Source of the DNA: Xestospongia muta
Taxonomy: Eukaryota > Porifera > Demospongiae > Haplosclerida > Petrosiidae
DNA: 64,000 nt
Direction: 5' to 3'
Assembly: GCA_963693285.1 (NCBI GenBank)
Contig: OY848921.1
Span: 124,001-188,000 of the forward strand
A model generated the notes under the pieces. That model was not told where the DNA came from. It saw only the letters and a list, made by a program, of their open reading frames with translations, and did no database searches. Each line of letters starts with the position of its first letter. Positions within the stretch are counted from its first letter, which is position 1. This document shows, in pieces, positions 1-10,599 of the stretch. The position numbers and the translations under genes are program-made.

Positions 1-132
1 GATTCATTGTTTAGCTTGGCGAGTTTACCTGTTGACAAGACCACAAATATGACTACTAAATTATGACCTTACATAGTGACTTTGAAGCATCAACCACAAA
101 TATTAATGTAATAACACAAAATAAGATTATAA

Positions 133-939
133 TTACACTGCATAAGGAACACACATAGAAACTGTTTTGTTCATAACTTGTCCTAATGCTAATCTCCAAA
201 TATCTGCTAATAACATTATAATCATCATACAACCAAATGCTGTAATAATGACATGTCCAACAGACCACGTCTCCTGTTCATCAATAAAATAAAAAGCAGG
301 AAAGCTCACCATGAAGAACATACTATAAAACACAGAACCTGTTGTCAACATACTATAATAATCAGGATATGTATAGTATGGAAAACTACTAATAGTATAT
401 GTCTCTAGGAAAGCAGTCGATATTGAGAGTACAACGACTGATCCTCCTCCCATAACATACTGTATCGACATGTTATATGAGAAGATATTAACTACTGCTC
501 TCAGGAGTGGTGTGACAAGTATATGATAAGATAGAAAGTAAACATGTGTCATAAAATACATTGAGACTGGAACAGCGTTAATTTTGAAGCCCACAGCTAA
601 GGGACCCGTATAACACATACCTAATATATTGTAAAAATAGTGAGTGAAGAAGTGGTTGCCGAGGTAACTAAGAATAGCAATAAATATATTAGCTTTGACA
701 ATATATCTCTCAAAATAATTTAAATGTCTTTCCTTCTTATCAGCTAATATTAGAGGAAGTAGAATACAAGGAAATGAGAGGGTCACACCCACTTTGAGGT
801 AATCATTAGCCTGAAAACTTTCGTAAAGCCTCATTTTAACAATAACTGCCATTACAGATATCCATAGTACAGTATAGTATAGTATAATACGTTCACCAAA
901 TTGCTTGCTAAACGATGATGCACTCCAAAGTACTGCCAT
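133..939 (-). CDS. Cycloeucalenol cycloisomerase-like membrane protein
   Basis: Single uninterrupted 268-residue reading frame with about six to seven hydrophobic segments. In plants this family opens the 9,19-cyclopropane ring of cycloeucalenol during sterol synthesis in the ER. The assignment rests on similarity remembered from plant CPI1: residues about 25-45 (a conserved first membrane segment followed by KMRLYESF), the block SYLGNHFFTHYFYNILG near residues 90-106, THVYFLSYH near 131, FLETYTISSFPYYTYPD near 177-193, SFPAFYFIDE, and a final DIWRLALG. The order and length (plant proteins are about 280 residues) agree. No intron is needed, which is unusual beside its intron-rich neighbours. 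It diverges from the phosphatase-like gene with about 100 bp between start codons. Family identity is fairly sure; the reaction in this organism is inferred. Confidence 0.8.
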   Translation of the reverse strand: MAVLWSASSFSKQFGERIILYYTVLWISVMAVIVKMRLYESFQANDYLKVGVTLSFPCILLPLILADKKERHLNYFERYIVKANIFIAILSYLGNHFFTHYFYNILGMCYTGPLAVGFKINAVPVSMYFMTHVYFLSYHILVTPLLRAVVNIFSYNMSIQYVMGGGSVVVLSISTAFLETYTISSFPYYTYPDYYSMLTTGSVFYSMFFMVSFPAFYFIDEQETWSVGHVIITAFGCMMIIMLLADIWRLALGQVMNKTVSMCVPYAV

Positions 940-1038
940 AATTCACTAATGATTTGGGTGGAGCTTATATCCAAACTATTAGGTGTAGCTAACATATATA
1001 CTGATTCAATAAGTTCATTTTGTATTAATTAATGAGAA
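940..1038. promoter_or_regulatory. Divergent promoter region, 99 bp
   Basis: Only 99 bp lie between the start codons of the cycloisomerase-like gene (minus) and the first phosphatase-like gene (plus), so both promoters and 5' UTRs must sit here or overlap the genes. It is AT-rich; no clear TATA element or known factor site stands out. Confidence 0.4.
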
Positions 1039-2057
1039 ATGGCTACATTCGAAAATCTTCCCAATTTTCGCCAAGCTGGAGGAGTTGGTCTTACCAATAG
1101 ACACGGTCAACGAGTAAAAGATGGTCTCCTATATCGATCTTCAAGAACAGATTTCATCACAAGTAAAGATAAGACACTCTTCTTACAGCTTAGTATTAAA
1201 TCTATAGTTGATTTGAGGAGACAATCTGAATTTGAACGTGCTGATGGAGAGAAACTTTTACAATCATTGTATCCAGTATGGATAGTGAAAGATGGAACAG
1301 TGAAAGAAATGAAACCTTCAAGACGCTGGGGTAAAAATGGAGGCTCACAACAAACACAAGATGATCCCAATACCATTGGTCGACGTTATCTTGTTAATAT
1401 GTGGACTATGGAATTAATATGGTCTATCTTTAAACAATTAAACTTTATCATACGATGGATGTCCCTGCTCTTAGCACTCATAGATTGGTTTGTTGGTAGC
1501 CATATCTTTGTCAAATTCTATGCAAAACTTGTCGTGAACCACCAGTCAGTCACAGAGCAATATCTCAATATACTGGATTATACAAAACCTGCTATTGTAG
1601 ATGTCCTACGTCTTATGTTACAAGATGATAATTTACCAATGTTAATCCATTGTGCACATGGTAAAGATCGTACAGGTCTGATTATAGCTATTCTACTTGG
1701 CTTGTTAGAAGTAAGTGAACAAGATATTGCTACTGATTATGCTGAGTCAGAGGTAAGTACATTATTAAAGACAATTTCCATTGTATTTGTTAAATAGGGT
1801 GGACTAGCTTCAATAAAAGATCGGGTCTATAAGGAGATTGTGTTAAGATATGGTTTTAATCAAGAATGTACTCGTGCAGATAAATCTACAATGGAAGAAG
1901 TATTGTATTACATCAATGAAAAGTAACTGCTTCAGTATCTGCTATATTAATAATATATTCTTTTATTATCAGATATGGTTCTATCTCATTGTATTTGTTG
2001 TCTGCTGGATTTACACTTGAAGAACAGGAAAAGCTCAAGAATATATTTCTTGATTAA
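1039..2057 (+). CDS. Tyrosine phosphatase-like protein (Y_phosphatase3 type), copy 1
   Basis: Three exons, 1039-1752, 1798-1922 and 1973-2057, give 307 residues; both introns (45 and 50 bp) have GT..AG ends and match the positions in copy 2. The N-terminal NFRQAGGVGLTN / GLLYRSSRTDF block is the typical opening of the MptpB-like tyrosine/serine phosphatase family, and HCAHGKDRTG supplies the CX5R active-site loop with Cys205 and Arg211. A hydrophobic stretch near residues 128-155 may be a membrane-associated lid. The substrate is unknown; members act on phosphotyrosine or phosphoinositides. The frame read without splicing would stop 15 residues into intron 1 and lose the conserved C-terminal helix region, so the spliced model is preferred. 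Confidence 0.72.
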
Positions 2058-2129
2058 TTATCAAATTTTCATTTATTAATTTAATTTTCATTCTATTAAT
2101 TAAGGGTTGTCCTCTATAGTTAATTAAAA

Positions 2130-3188
2130 ATGGCTGCTTTTGAAAATCTTCCCAATTTTCGTCAAGCTGGAGGAGTTGGTCTCACCAACAAACATGGTCA
2201 AAGAATAAAAGATGGCCTCCTATATCGATCTTCGAGAACAGATTTCATCACGAGTAAAGATAAAACAGTCTTCTTACAGCTTGGTATCAAATCTATTATT
2301 GACACTAGAGGTCAAAAACCATTTGCTGAGTCTGGTAGTAAGCCATTACAAGACTTGTACACAGCTGCTAAAGTAAGAGATGGTGTTGCATTTGATATTG
2401 AGCCTCCAAGTGAAACCTCCATTGGTCGTCTTTATTATGTTAATTTCTATACAGAAAAATTGAAATGGCATATATTTAGACAAGCTCACATCTTGATTCG
2501 ATTATTGTGCGCATTTATTTTATACCCAATTGATAAATTATTTGGGACAAAGCTGGTTATCAAACTCTATGGAAGACTGGTATTACGACATCAATCATTA
2601 GTGACGCAATATCTAGATTATTTAGAATATAGTAAACATGTTATCGCTAGCACACTAAGACTGTTACTAAATATAGAACTACCAGTACTAATACATTGCG
2701 CATTTGGTAAAGATCGAACTGGTGTACTAGTAGCACTGATCTTGAGTTGTCTTGAAGTGGATGACAAGATTATTATTGAAGATTATGCAAAGTCTGAGGT
2801 GAGTAAACCCCTGATAATTATATGTTTTAATTAGTTATTGCTTATAGGAAGGGTTGTTGGTGATGAAAGATCACTTATATCAAGAACTAGTAGTAGATTG
2901 GGGCGTGGCACAACATAATTGTCATGCTGTGCCTGAAACAATGGAAGGTGTACTTGTTGAATTAAGAAAAAAGTGAGTAATTTAATAGATATCAATATAT
3001 TATAACTTAATATTATTAATACATTATTATATATTAATAATATTAATATATTATTATATATTAATAATATTAATATATTATTATATATTGGTAACAGATA
3101 TGGCAGTGTATCTGACTACCTAACATCAGCTGGGTTCACAATGGAAGAACAAGCCAAGTTAAAGTCAATGTTTATTGAAGATTATTAA
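2130..3188 (+). CDS. Tyrosine phosphatase-like protein (Y_phosphatase3 type), copy 2
   Basis: Tandem duplicate of the previous gene, starting 72 bp after its stop. Exons 2130-2798, 2848-2972 and 3098-3188 give 294 residues; exon 2 is 125 bp in both copies and intron phases are the same. The first 40 residues are nearly identical to copy 1, while residues 60-100 and the hydrophobic region have diverged. The active-site loop HCAFGKDRTG is intact (Cys190, Arg196), so it should be catalytically competent. Intron 2 is a 125-bp AT tract made of roughly 30-bp repeats, longer than in copy 1. Confidence 0.72.
2999..3090. repeat. AT-only tandem repeat in phosphatase copy 2 intron
   Basis: About three units of a roughly 30-bp TATTAATA/TTATTATA sequence make up most of the second intron of phosphatase copy 2. 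The units are also self-complementary. Copy 1 lacks it. Confidence 0.7.
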
Positions 3189-3198
3189 TTGATTTACA

Positions 3199-5560
3199 TT
3201 ATTTATTGATCATATAATGACTAATTGGTCTTAATGGAATATTTTTTGTTCTTATGGGAGATCTCTTACCTCCCTTTTGCCCACAAGTTCTTTTAGCAAT
3301 AGGTTGTAATGGAATATGGGCGTGGCTAAGTGATCTCTTGTTGTGGGTGGGGCTGTGATATTCAGTAATGAAACAATCAGGATCTTGACCACACCCATTT
3401 ACAGGACTTGACAGAATATTTTCAACTGATTTAAGAATTTTTGGAGGACTCTGGACTTCAGATTGTTCAAGTAATTTCATTCCTTTTTGATAATCTAATA
3501 AATAGACATTAATCACAGGGACATCCTCCTCTTTTAGAATAATTGTTATATGTACCTAATTCAGTATATTCTTCAGCATATCCAATATATCTCTCATGAG
3601 GTATTTTACTCATTGAGGAACACCATATACGAAAATCGCATGCATCAGAGCAACTGGCAATCTAAAAACAGATCATGTGACTGTCATGTGATTTAGTAGG
3701 TATGATTAACCTTATCTAACTGGTAAGGGGCCCAAGCAACAGCAGTGACTTCTTTAGTGTGTCCCAAGAGTATAGTGGGCGGAGTCAATGGGTCCTCAGT
3801 ATCCCATATAAAAATATTACCACAACTAGATCCTGAGATAAGAAATCTACGCTACCATAATATAATAGTACATGTACATCATTGTAGTACCTTCCTGAAT
3901 AACTGAGTGCTGATTTGATGTAAAATGTTGAATTTTTATGACCACTAAATGCCTTTACTTGAAATATAATATTATTAATTATAATTTAATTAAAAAGGGA
4001 CTTACCTGGTGTCCCTTTTAATCTGATACTATCAAATACGTAGATGCTATAAGTAATATTATAGTTGCCATGGTAACACTGTATATACACATCACTTACA
4101 TGTTATCCATACATGAAGCATAGAGGTGAGAATTATATGGATCACTGACCAATGAGGTAAACCCTATTGTATATAAAATAGATTGACCTTTTAGATCTCA
4201 TGTACTTACCATATGATCTTTTTGGATCAATATGAGGTAAAGAAAAGGTGAACCAGGCCTGAGGTGGTGAGCGTGTCATGTGACTGTATGTACGACGAGT
4301 GTCCCAGAGTTTAACAACACTAGTATTAGTAAACAGTATATTAATAAACAATATATTAGTAAACAATATATTAATAAACAATATATTAGTAAACAATATA
4401 TTAATAAATGATATATTAGTAAACAATATATTAGTAAACAATATATTAATAAATGATATATTAGTAAACAATATATTAGTAAACAACATGCGTTATTTGC
4501 TTACCCATCAGCAGTTCCAACTGATGCTACCAAATAATCTTGATGAAATAAAACAGAGGTCACTCCATTTTGATGATCAACCATCTAATATGTCATTATA
4601 ACTATAATGAGGCATAATATTAAGGAGTTACCCCTATTGGTGACGACCCATTTGATGAGGGAGAACACCCATTTAAGGAACGTCTTTGACCTCTACCTTT
4701 ATGTCTGACTACCACTCCAGTAGAGTCTAGTTTCTTATGAGCCATGAAAATAGAATTTACTGGTTTGTGGTGTGAGTCTGGGAACGAGTCTGTCATTAGA
4801 ACATGAGTATGAGTCTAGATACCTTTAGTAGCACATCTTGTATCCCACATCATGATACATCCATCACGTCCACCAGATATCAACACAGCTATACATAATA
4901 TATATAATTACTGTCTTAATTACAGGAGCAACTGACCTGGGTTATCTTGTTGAACATCAACTGATTTAATGCTAGCAGTATGACCTTTGAACTTTGTGAC
5001 AAGTTTACTGGTGTGTACATCCCATAGTACTAACCCTGGATCACCTGATGCTGTTACCTAGGCAACCATCACAAGGTTCAAAATATGTACAGGAACTTAC
5101 TAATTTTGTATCCTCTATCCATGCAACATCAAAAATGGCGTTCTTATGAGCTGACCATTCTAAGTTAAAACTCTCTCACACACATACATAAAGAAATACT
5201 CTACCTTTTATCAGTGACTGATCAACATGTTGACGTGTGTCCAATAGACGAACTGATCCCTCCTCATCCACTAGGGATAAAAGGTTGCCATAGAGACCAG
5301 TTGAACTGAATTTACATGCAAATGGTGGTACAGGTTGCTATAGTAACAAGGAGTCATATATTACGTGTAACAATGGACTTACTCCAGTAATGTTACCATA
5401 TATTGTGACTTCATCTTTGTAATGACAATTAAAGTGTTCAAGAACACTACATGTTATTAGTTCTATAACAAAATAGCAAACTATGATAGTTCAATAAGAG
5501 AGACTTACTTGTTTTGTCTTCAAACAAACTCTTACTCCTTCTTGTTAGAAGATTGTACAT
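3199..5560 (-). CDS. DTL: DTL/CDT2 WD40 substrate receptor of CRL4 ubiquitin ligase
   Basis: Multi-exon WD40 gene. Start MYNLLTRRSKSLFEDK at 5560, then exons with QPVPPFACKFSS (human CDT2 has VPVPPFGCTFSS), VRLLDTRQ, WSAHKNAIFDVAWI, VASVGTADG joined across an intron to VVKLWDTRRTYS, then LISGSSCGNIFIWDTEDP, LGHTKEVTAVAWAP and IASCSDACDFRIWCSS, all in the order of human DTL. DTL brings PCNA-bound CDT1, p21 and SET8 to CUL4-DDB1 for destruction in S phase. The C-terminus is uncertain: reading straight on stops at 3509, whereas an implausibly small 25-nt GT..AG intron (about 3522-3546) would join a basic, disordered tail ending at 3199. The gene is much shorter than human DTL either way. It lies tail-to-tail with phosphatase copy 2 (10 bp apart) and head-to-head with a transporter (97 bp). 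Confidence 0.85.
4064..4077. promoter_or_regulatory. X-box-like (RFX) motif in DTL intron
   Basis: GTTGCCATGGTAAC at 4064-4077 is a perfect inverted repeat matching the RFX-family X-box. It lies in an intron of DTL. Near matches occur in other introns at 5334, 16449 and 21526. Function is inferred only. Confidence 0.4.
4320..4504 (-). repeat. 15-bp minisatellite filling a DTL intron
   Basis: About 11-12 units of a 15-bp repeat (ATATTAGTAAACA-type, alternating with ATATTAATAAACA and ATAAATGAT variants) make up nearly all of the 185-bp intron between VGTADG and VVKLWD. Donor GTAAGC at 4504 and acceptor CTAG at 4320 are good. The period is a multiple of three, so the intron stays open in several frames on both strands and mimics a coding repeat. 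Confidence 0.85.
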
Positions 5561-5657
5561 GTTCTGCCTCTTCTAGTTTCCCGCCACTTTAGGCGGTAAA
5601 ATAAAGCCACGCCCACAATAAAATGAATACACTTGCAAAGACAATATCCTTTATTAA

Positions 5658-7433
5658 ATGGATGGTGGTAACGTAGAGACCATTGAGCCTTCATCAAAAA
5701 GCGATGAGGACAGGAGACCATCAGATTCTTCAAAAATTGGAGAAAGCATTGATGATGTTAATGTTGTCCCAATACAACCAAAGGAATTGAGTTTGTTCCC
5801 TCAAGGATCTTCTGAAACAAGACGATTCTCTCTACAAGATGAACGACAAACAATGAAATGCTGCAAATTAAGTGATCGTGTCAAGGCATATAAAAACATT
5901 TTTGGAGAATGTCTTTCATTTATTGCATGCTTTGGGACATTTCTAGGAATACTTAGTCTCCAGAGCAGTATCAACTCAGCTCAAGGGCTTGGATTAACAT
6001 CTAATGCTACTTCATATGCTTTTCTTATCATTATAACATTCTTTGCTCCAGCATTTGTCAAGTTAATAGGCAGTAAATATGCTCTGTTATCAGGTTACAT
6101 CTTGTTTCTTGTTTACACCTTATGTAACTATTATCCTTCCTGGTACACCCTTATACCAGGTGCTGTATTAAGTGGTATCGCCCAAGGACCAGCATGGGTC
6201 TCGATGTATACTCATGCTGTCTTGGTAGCTAAAAAATATGCCATAGCTTTAAAGGAAAAACCTGAAAATGCTGTTGCTCTTTTTACAGGAGCAGTAGCCT
6301 CATCAGCAAAAGTAGCTCAAATTACTGGCAGTCTCATTTCTTCCATTGTTCTTATTAATATTAACAAACTCAATATCAGTGAAGTTAATATCTCCAGTGA
6401 TGAGACTTGTACTAGTGTTGCAACAGAATCACTTGAACAAGGACTGCTCTTTTATATTTTGATCTCTGCCTATGTTTGTGTAGTTCTATTTGGTATTTTT
6501 GTTACCATAACATTTATGGATCATCTTGGAACTGATAGTCCATTTCTATCTCCTAGTAAAATGTGTAAACGCTATATGGGAAAACCACTTGTTGTTGTTT
6601 TAAAAACTCTAGTAGATTGGAAAATGGTCTTATTAAGTCCATTAATAACACTTGATGGTGCAATGTTAGGATATATATTTGGAGCTTTCCCTAAGGTCAG
6701 TAACTATTATTAATTAATTGATTTAGAACATTATTTCTTTAGGAATATATCGCTGATTGTGTGGGGGTGGAGTGGATAGGGTTTGTATTAGCAGTGTTTG
6801 GTGCTAGTGGTGCAATTTCTGCATATGTAACAGGTCGTATTGTTCGTTATTTACCACAATGTATTATAGTGTATATATCTATTATTGGATCATTTGGTAT
6901 CTCTTTCTTTATCATTTTCTGGGAGAAACAATCTAGTTTTGTTGTCATATTTCTGTTTGCCGCAATATGGGGTTGGTGTGAAAGTACATTTAATTCAAGT
7001 GCCCCAGGTCAGACTGTTTTGTGAAAATAATATTATATTACTTATTTATATTATAGGTCTGCTTGGAATTCTGTTTGATGGAGAGAAAAGAGAAGCCGCC
7101 TTTTCATTGTTACAAGGTTTTATTGCTGTAGGTTTCGTCATTAGTTTTACAACAGCTCTAGTATTAAGTGCTGCTAGACAACTCTGGATAATAATAGTTT
7201 TACTGCTAATAAGTACATTGACATATAGTATCGTGTTCTTTAAGTCTTCAACTAAAGCTCAACTCATACCTTGTATCTATAAAGAGAAGGAAGAACAACA
7301 AGTTGAAGTAGAAGATAATCTAGAGCATTATAAAATGGAAGATATCAATTCTAATTTGTCTCCTTTCAATCCTCTCAGTCAACGACCTAGTATATCTGTG
7401 AAAGAAATACTAGAAGAAAAAAATTCAATATAA
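5658..7433 (+). CDS. UNC93-like major facilitator transporter 1
   Basis: Three exons, 5658-6695, 6743-7007 and 7057-7433, give 559 residues. A charged cytosolic N-terminus of about 85 residues precedes CCKLSDRVKAYKN and about 11-12 membrane segments. The first helix pair with LQSSINSAQGLGL, the NYYPSWYTLIPGAVLSG helix and the second-half DCVGVEWIGFVLAVFG / YLPQCII stretch follow the UNC93A-like MFS pattern. UNC93 proteins act as transporters or channel/receptor chaperones; the substrate here is unknown. Exon 2 is exactly 265 bp, as in the two downstream paralogues. The extra C-terminal acidic tail (about 60 residues) is absent from those. It diverges from DTL. Confidence 0.78.
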
Positions 7434-7815
7434 AAGTATTTATATACTGTAATTATTGTACTATCAATATCGTAAGTATTTAAAATCAGTGGTTTAAATT
7501 TTTCCATTGATAGAGCCTAATATATACAAAGTAAAAATATTTCCATAAACCTATTAAACACCATTGTTGATTTTGAAGTATTAACCTCTAAAAGAAATGA
7601 TATTGTACAAGACAAGTTAGAGTTAATAAGTACAACACTTAATTGAACATCAAGGTACAGAGTCGCTCTTCAGCTACTATTTATGCTGTACAAACAATGA
7701 CCTAATATATCTGAAAAAACAGTAGAAGTAGAAAAACTTAAACATATATTTTATGTGCGGATATAATAGTGTAATTATTGTTTGTGTCTAAGTAATCAAG
7801 TAAACCACACCCAAA
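7434..7815. other. Intergenic region with a transporter-coding relic
   Basis: About 380 bp between transporters 1 and 2. Near 7651-7700 a short stretch (CTTCAGCTACTATTTATGCT and flanks) resembles the exon-1 coding sequence for SSATAYAVQ of the transporters. The same relic lies before transporter 3 near 11615-11665, so it was present before the duplication. Confidence 0.5.
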
Positions 7816-9372
7816 ATGGAATTTGATAATGATACAAGCAAAGATAATATTGATAATGATCTCTCAGTTCAAGATGACAATGAGCTCTTAATACAAAATG
7901 ATATTGATCTCTCAGTTCAAGATGATAATGAGCTCTTAATTCAAGATGATAATGATCACAAGACAACAACATGTTGTAGTGACAGAGTAAGAGCATACAA
8001 GAACTTGTTTGGTGTCTCTCTCTCTTTTATACTTTGTTATGGTCCACTAATTGGTATGTTTAATTTACAGAGCAGTATCAATGCTGATCAAGGATTAGGG
8101 CTAGCATCTTCAGCTACTGCTTATGCTGTACAAATTATTTTTATCCTTGTTGTACCTGGTTATATACGACTTATTGGAACAAAATATGCTCTTACTTCAG
8201 GCTGTACATTATATATGATCTACATGTTAGTCAATTATTATCCTCGCTGGTATACATTAATACCTGGTGCTGTTTTTACTGGATTAGGTAATGCTATAGT
8301 TTGGGTAGCCATGACAGTTCATGTCACACATACTGCAGTCTTGTATGCTCCAGCATTAAAAGAGAAAGCTCAGCATTCAATAGGATTATTTTCAGGCATC
8401 TTTGTACTAGCTAACAAAGTTAGTCGAATTTTTGGCAGTTTGGCATCATCTTCTGTTTTATTCAACTTTACTCATGATCTTAATGACAGTGAAGAGATTA
8501 TCAATACAAGTTGTGCTAATACTGATGCACTTCATGTTAAACAAGACATTTTATATTATGTTTTAATCTCCATATACACCACATGTACTGTACTAAGTAT
8601 AGTGGTAGCACTAACTCTCATTGACCACTATAGTACTGATACTAAGTTTCAATCATTCAAAACTATATGTAATTCTGTATTCAAATCTGCAATTGATATA
8701 ACTAAATTGTTTGTTCAATGGAAAATGTTGTTCTTGATACCTTTATATTTGGTGAATGGATTTGGTACCGTTTTTATATTGGGAGAATTCTCTAATGTAA
8801 GTTTGTGACTAACATGACATTATAATTGTTGATATCTTCTCTAGATCTACATCTCAGAGTGTGTAGGTGTAAGATGGGTAGGTTTTGTGTTCACAACATT
8901 TAGTGCTACTAGTGGAATTATCTCTGTAATTATTGGAAGACTATACAAGTTTATACCATTCTGTCTCTTTGTACTTATTGCTGTCATTGTTTGTCTCACT
9001 TTCTCTTTCTTCCTCATTTTTTGGGAGAGAGAAGCTAACTTTATTGTCATATTTGGATTTGCTATTGGTTGGGGATGGTGTGATGCCACTTGGCATACAG
9101 TCAATCAGAGTAAGCTCCTTAATAATAATAATATAATTGATATTATTTGTCTTGCAGTATTAACAGGTGTACTCTTTGAAGATAAAAAGGAATCAGCTTA
9201 TTCAATTCTACAATTAGTATTTGCTGTTTCTTTGACAATAGGTTTTACTTTGCCATTGTTTTCTGGTACAATTGTACAGTTATCCATCATTATTATAATA
9301 GTAATGAAAGGCACTAAAGTGCCGAACCTCGCTGTAGTTTCTAAGTTATTTATAAATTCTATGCCAGCTTAG
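7816..9372 (+). CDS. UNC93-like transporter 2, C-terminus rewritten by insertion
   Basis: Exons 7816-8796, 8845-9109 and 9158-9372 give 486 residues. It is nearly identical to transporter 3 over the whole membrane core. The N-terminus carries two copies of a 16-residue unit ending NELLIQ (three in transporter 3). In exon 3 the two genes match up to IIIIIV, then a 1.19-kb insertion starting at 9306 replaces the native end (IIASVTTT..., about 25 residues) with about 22 foreign residues and a new stop at 9370-9372. The last membrane helix is thus shortened by the change but mostly kept, so function may survive. It could equally be an expressed pseudogene. Confidence 0.7.
7860..7950 (+). repeat. 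Coding 48-bp repeat, two units
   Basis: Two units encoding DLSVQDDNELLIQ plus a variable three-residue linker, in the cytosolic N-terminus of transporter 2. Transporter 3 has three units at about 11814-11955, which accounts exactly for its 16 extra residues in exon 1 (346 against 330 in the unspliced frame). Confidence 0.8.
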
Positions 9373-9607
9373 GCCCAGCTATGATGTTGTTATTGCAAGA
9401 AAATTTATTAACATTCCAGAAGGTGTGGTTATAAAATGGCAAGCTTTGTCATTCTGTATATGCTCATTAATTGTTGCTTGATTTCTAGCTTTGTCATGTT
9501 TGTGAAGCAGTAACTGAATAAGTGATAGTATCATTCAATTCCCAAGCAAGATTAAGTGCTACTTTCGTGATGAAAAGTTTCTCTGAGTCTTTACATGACC
9601 CTTTAAA

Positions 9608-10250
9608 ATCTATCAATATTTCATATACAAAATTTATTGTAACTTGAAGATGAAACCTTCTTTGGAAACGTCCCGTGGTACAAATATAAATCGATATATT
9701 ATCTATTAGTAGCAGTCTTTTCAGTGCTTGGAGACGTTTCCTGAATGCGTTACTTCACTCCAAGTCCACAAAACATTTTTCAGAACTTTTCTAACGATTA
9801 CTTCGATCAACGGCCTTCTGTCTTGCTGATCCGTATTCCTCTGAGATTGTTTACAACATGCTAAAAAATCTCCACGTTAAGTGTTTTACTTTTCGAGAAA
9901 CGGCACTTGACCTCTGCAGCCTGAAAAAATCTATCAATATTTCATATACAAAATTTATTGTAACTTGAAGATGAAACCTTCTTTGGAAACGTCCCGTGGT
10001 ACAAATATAAATCGATATATTATCTATTAGTAGCAGTCTTTTCAGTGCTTGGAGACGTTTCCTGAATGCGTTACTTCGCTCCAAGTCCACAAAACATTTT
10101 TCAGAACTTTTCTAACGATTACTTCGACCAACGGCCTTCTGTCTTGCTGATCCGTATTCCTCTGAGATTGTTTACAACATACTAAAAAATCTCCACGTTA
10201 AGTTTTTTACTTTTCGAGAAACGGCACTTGACCTCTGCAGCCTGAAAATT
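9608..10250. repeat. 321-bp direct tandem duplication inside the insertion
   Basis: Starting at 9608 and again at 9929 the same sequence (ATCTATCAATATTTCATATA onward) runs for about 321 bp with only a few mismatches, both units ending with CTCTGCAGCCTGAAAA. The high identity points to a recent duplication. Confidence 0.85.
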
Positions 10251-10404
10251 CTTTTGCGAGTTTTAAGCTTCTGTTTTCCTTGACGATGTTCTTGACACTA
10301 CTGTTGTAAAGTCCACATGCTTTTCTATTCGTTGCTAAACGTTGGTAGCTGCTAATGCTTCGGTTGCCAAGTTATAGCAGTTCAAAAAAACAACTCTGGT
10401 AACA

Positions 10405-10405
<1 letters not shown>

Positions 10406-10452
<47 letters not shown>
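10406..10452. repeat. (CA)n microsatellite
   Basis: About 23 uninterrupted CA units near the right end of the 1.19-kb insertion. Confidence 0.9.
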
Positions 10453-10457
<5 letters not shown>

Positions 10458-10599
10458 ACTACAGTACCCTCGCTATGCGCCCACGCACAGCGAGGTTAAT
10501 TATAGCATCAGTTACTACCACTATATTATCAATCAACATTTCTAATAAACCACAATGTACACACTTCTCTAAATGTTAAAATTTCTTTATTTAAAACAC

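Larger units (their letters stand above)
9306..10496. mobile_element. 1.19-kb non-autonomous insertion flanked by TAAT
   Basis: Defined by comparison with transporter 3: sequence before 9305 and after 10497 is continuous there. TAAT flanks both sides, consistent with a 4-bp target duplication. Both ends carry GC-rich hairpins: GGCAC-TAAA-GTGCC at the left, and CCTCGCT...AGCGAGG at the right (about 10468-10495); ACCTCGCTGT near the left end is the inverse of ACAGCGAGGT at the right end. Inside are two tandem copies of a 321-bp sequence (starting about 9608 and 9929) and a CA dinucleotide tract. No transposase frame is visible. Element class unknown. Confidence 0.75.

Noticed and set aside
133..939. 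Bacterial or algal contamination as source of the cycloisomerase gene
   Set aside because: Same AT-rich composition and continuous with intron-bearing animal genes on the same contig; tree still needed.
4320..4504. CRISPR-like regular repeat
   Set aside because: No unique spacers between units; a simple minisatellite in a eukaryotic intron.
4142..4601. Repeat-rich frames on both strands (LFTNI and NILVN)
   Set aside because: They read through the minisatellite intron of DTL; splicing joins VGTADG to VVKLWD as in known DTL proteins.
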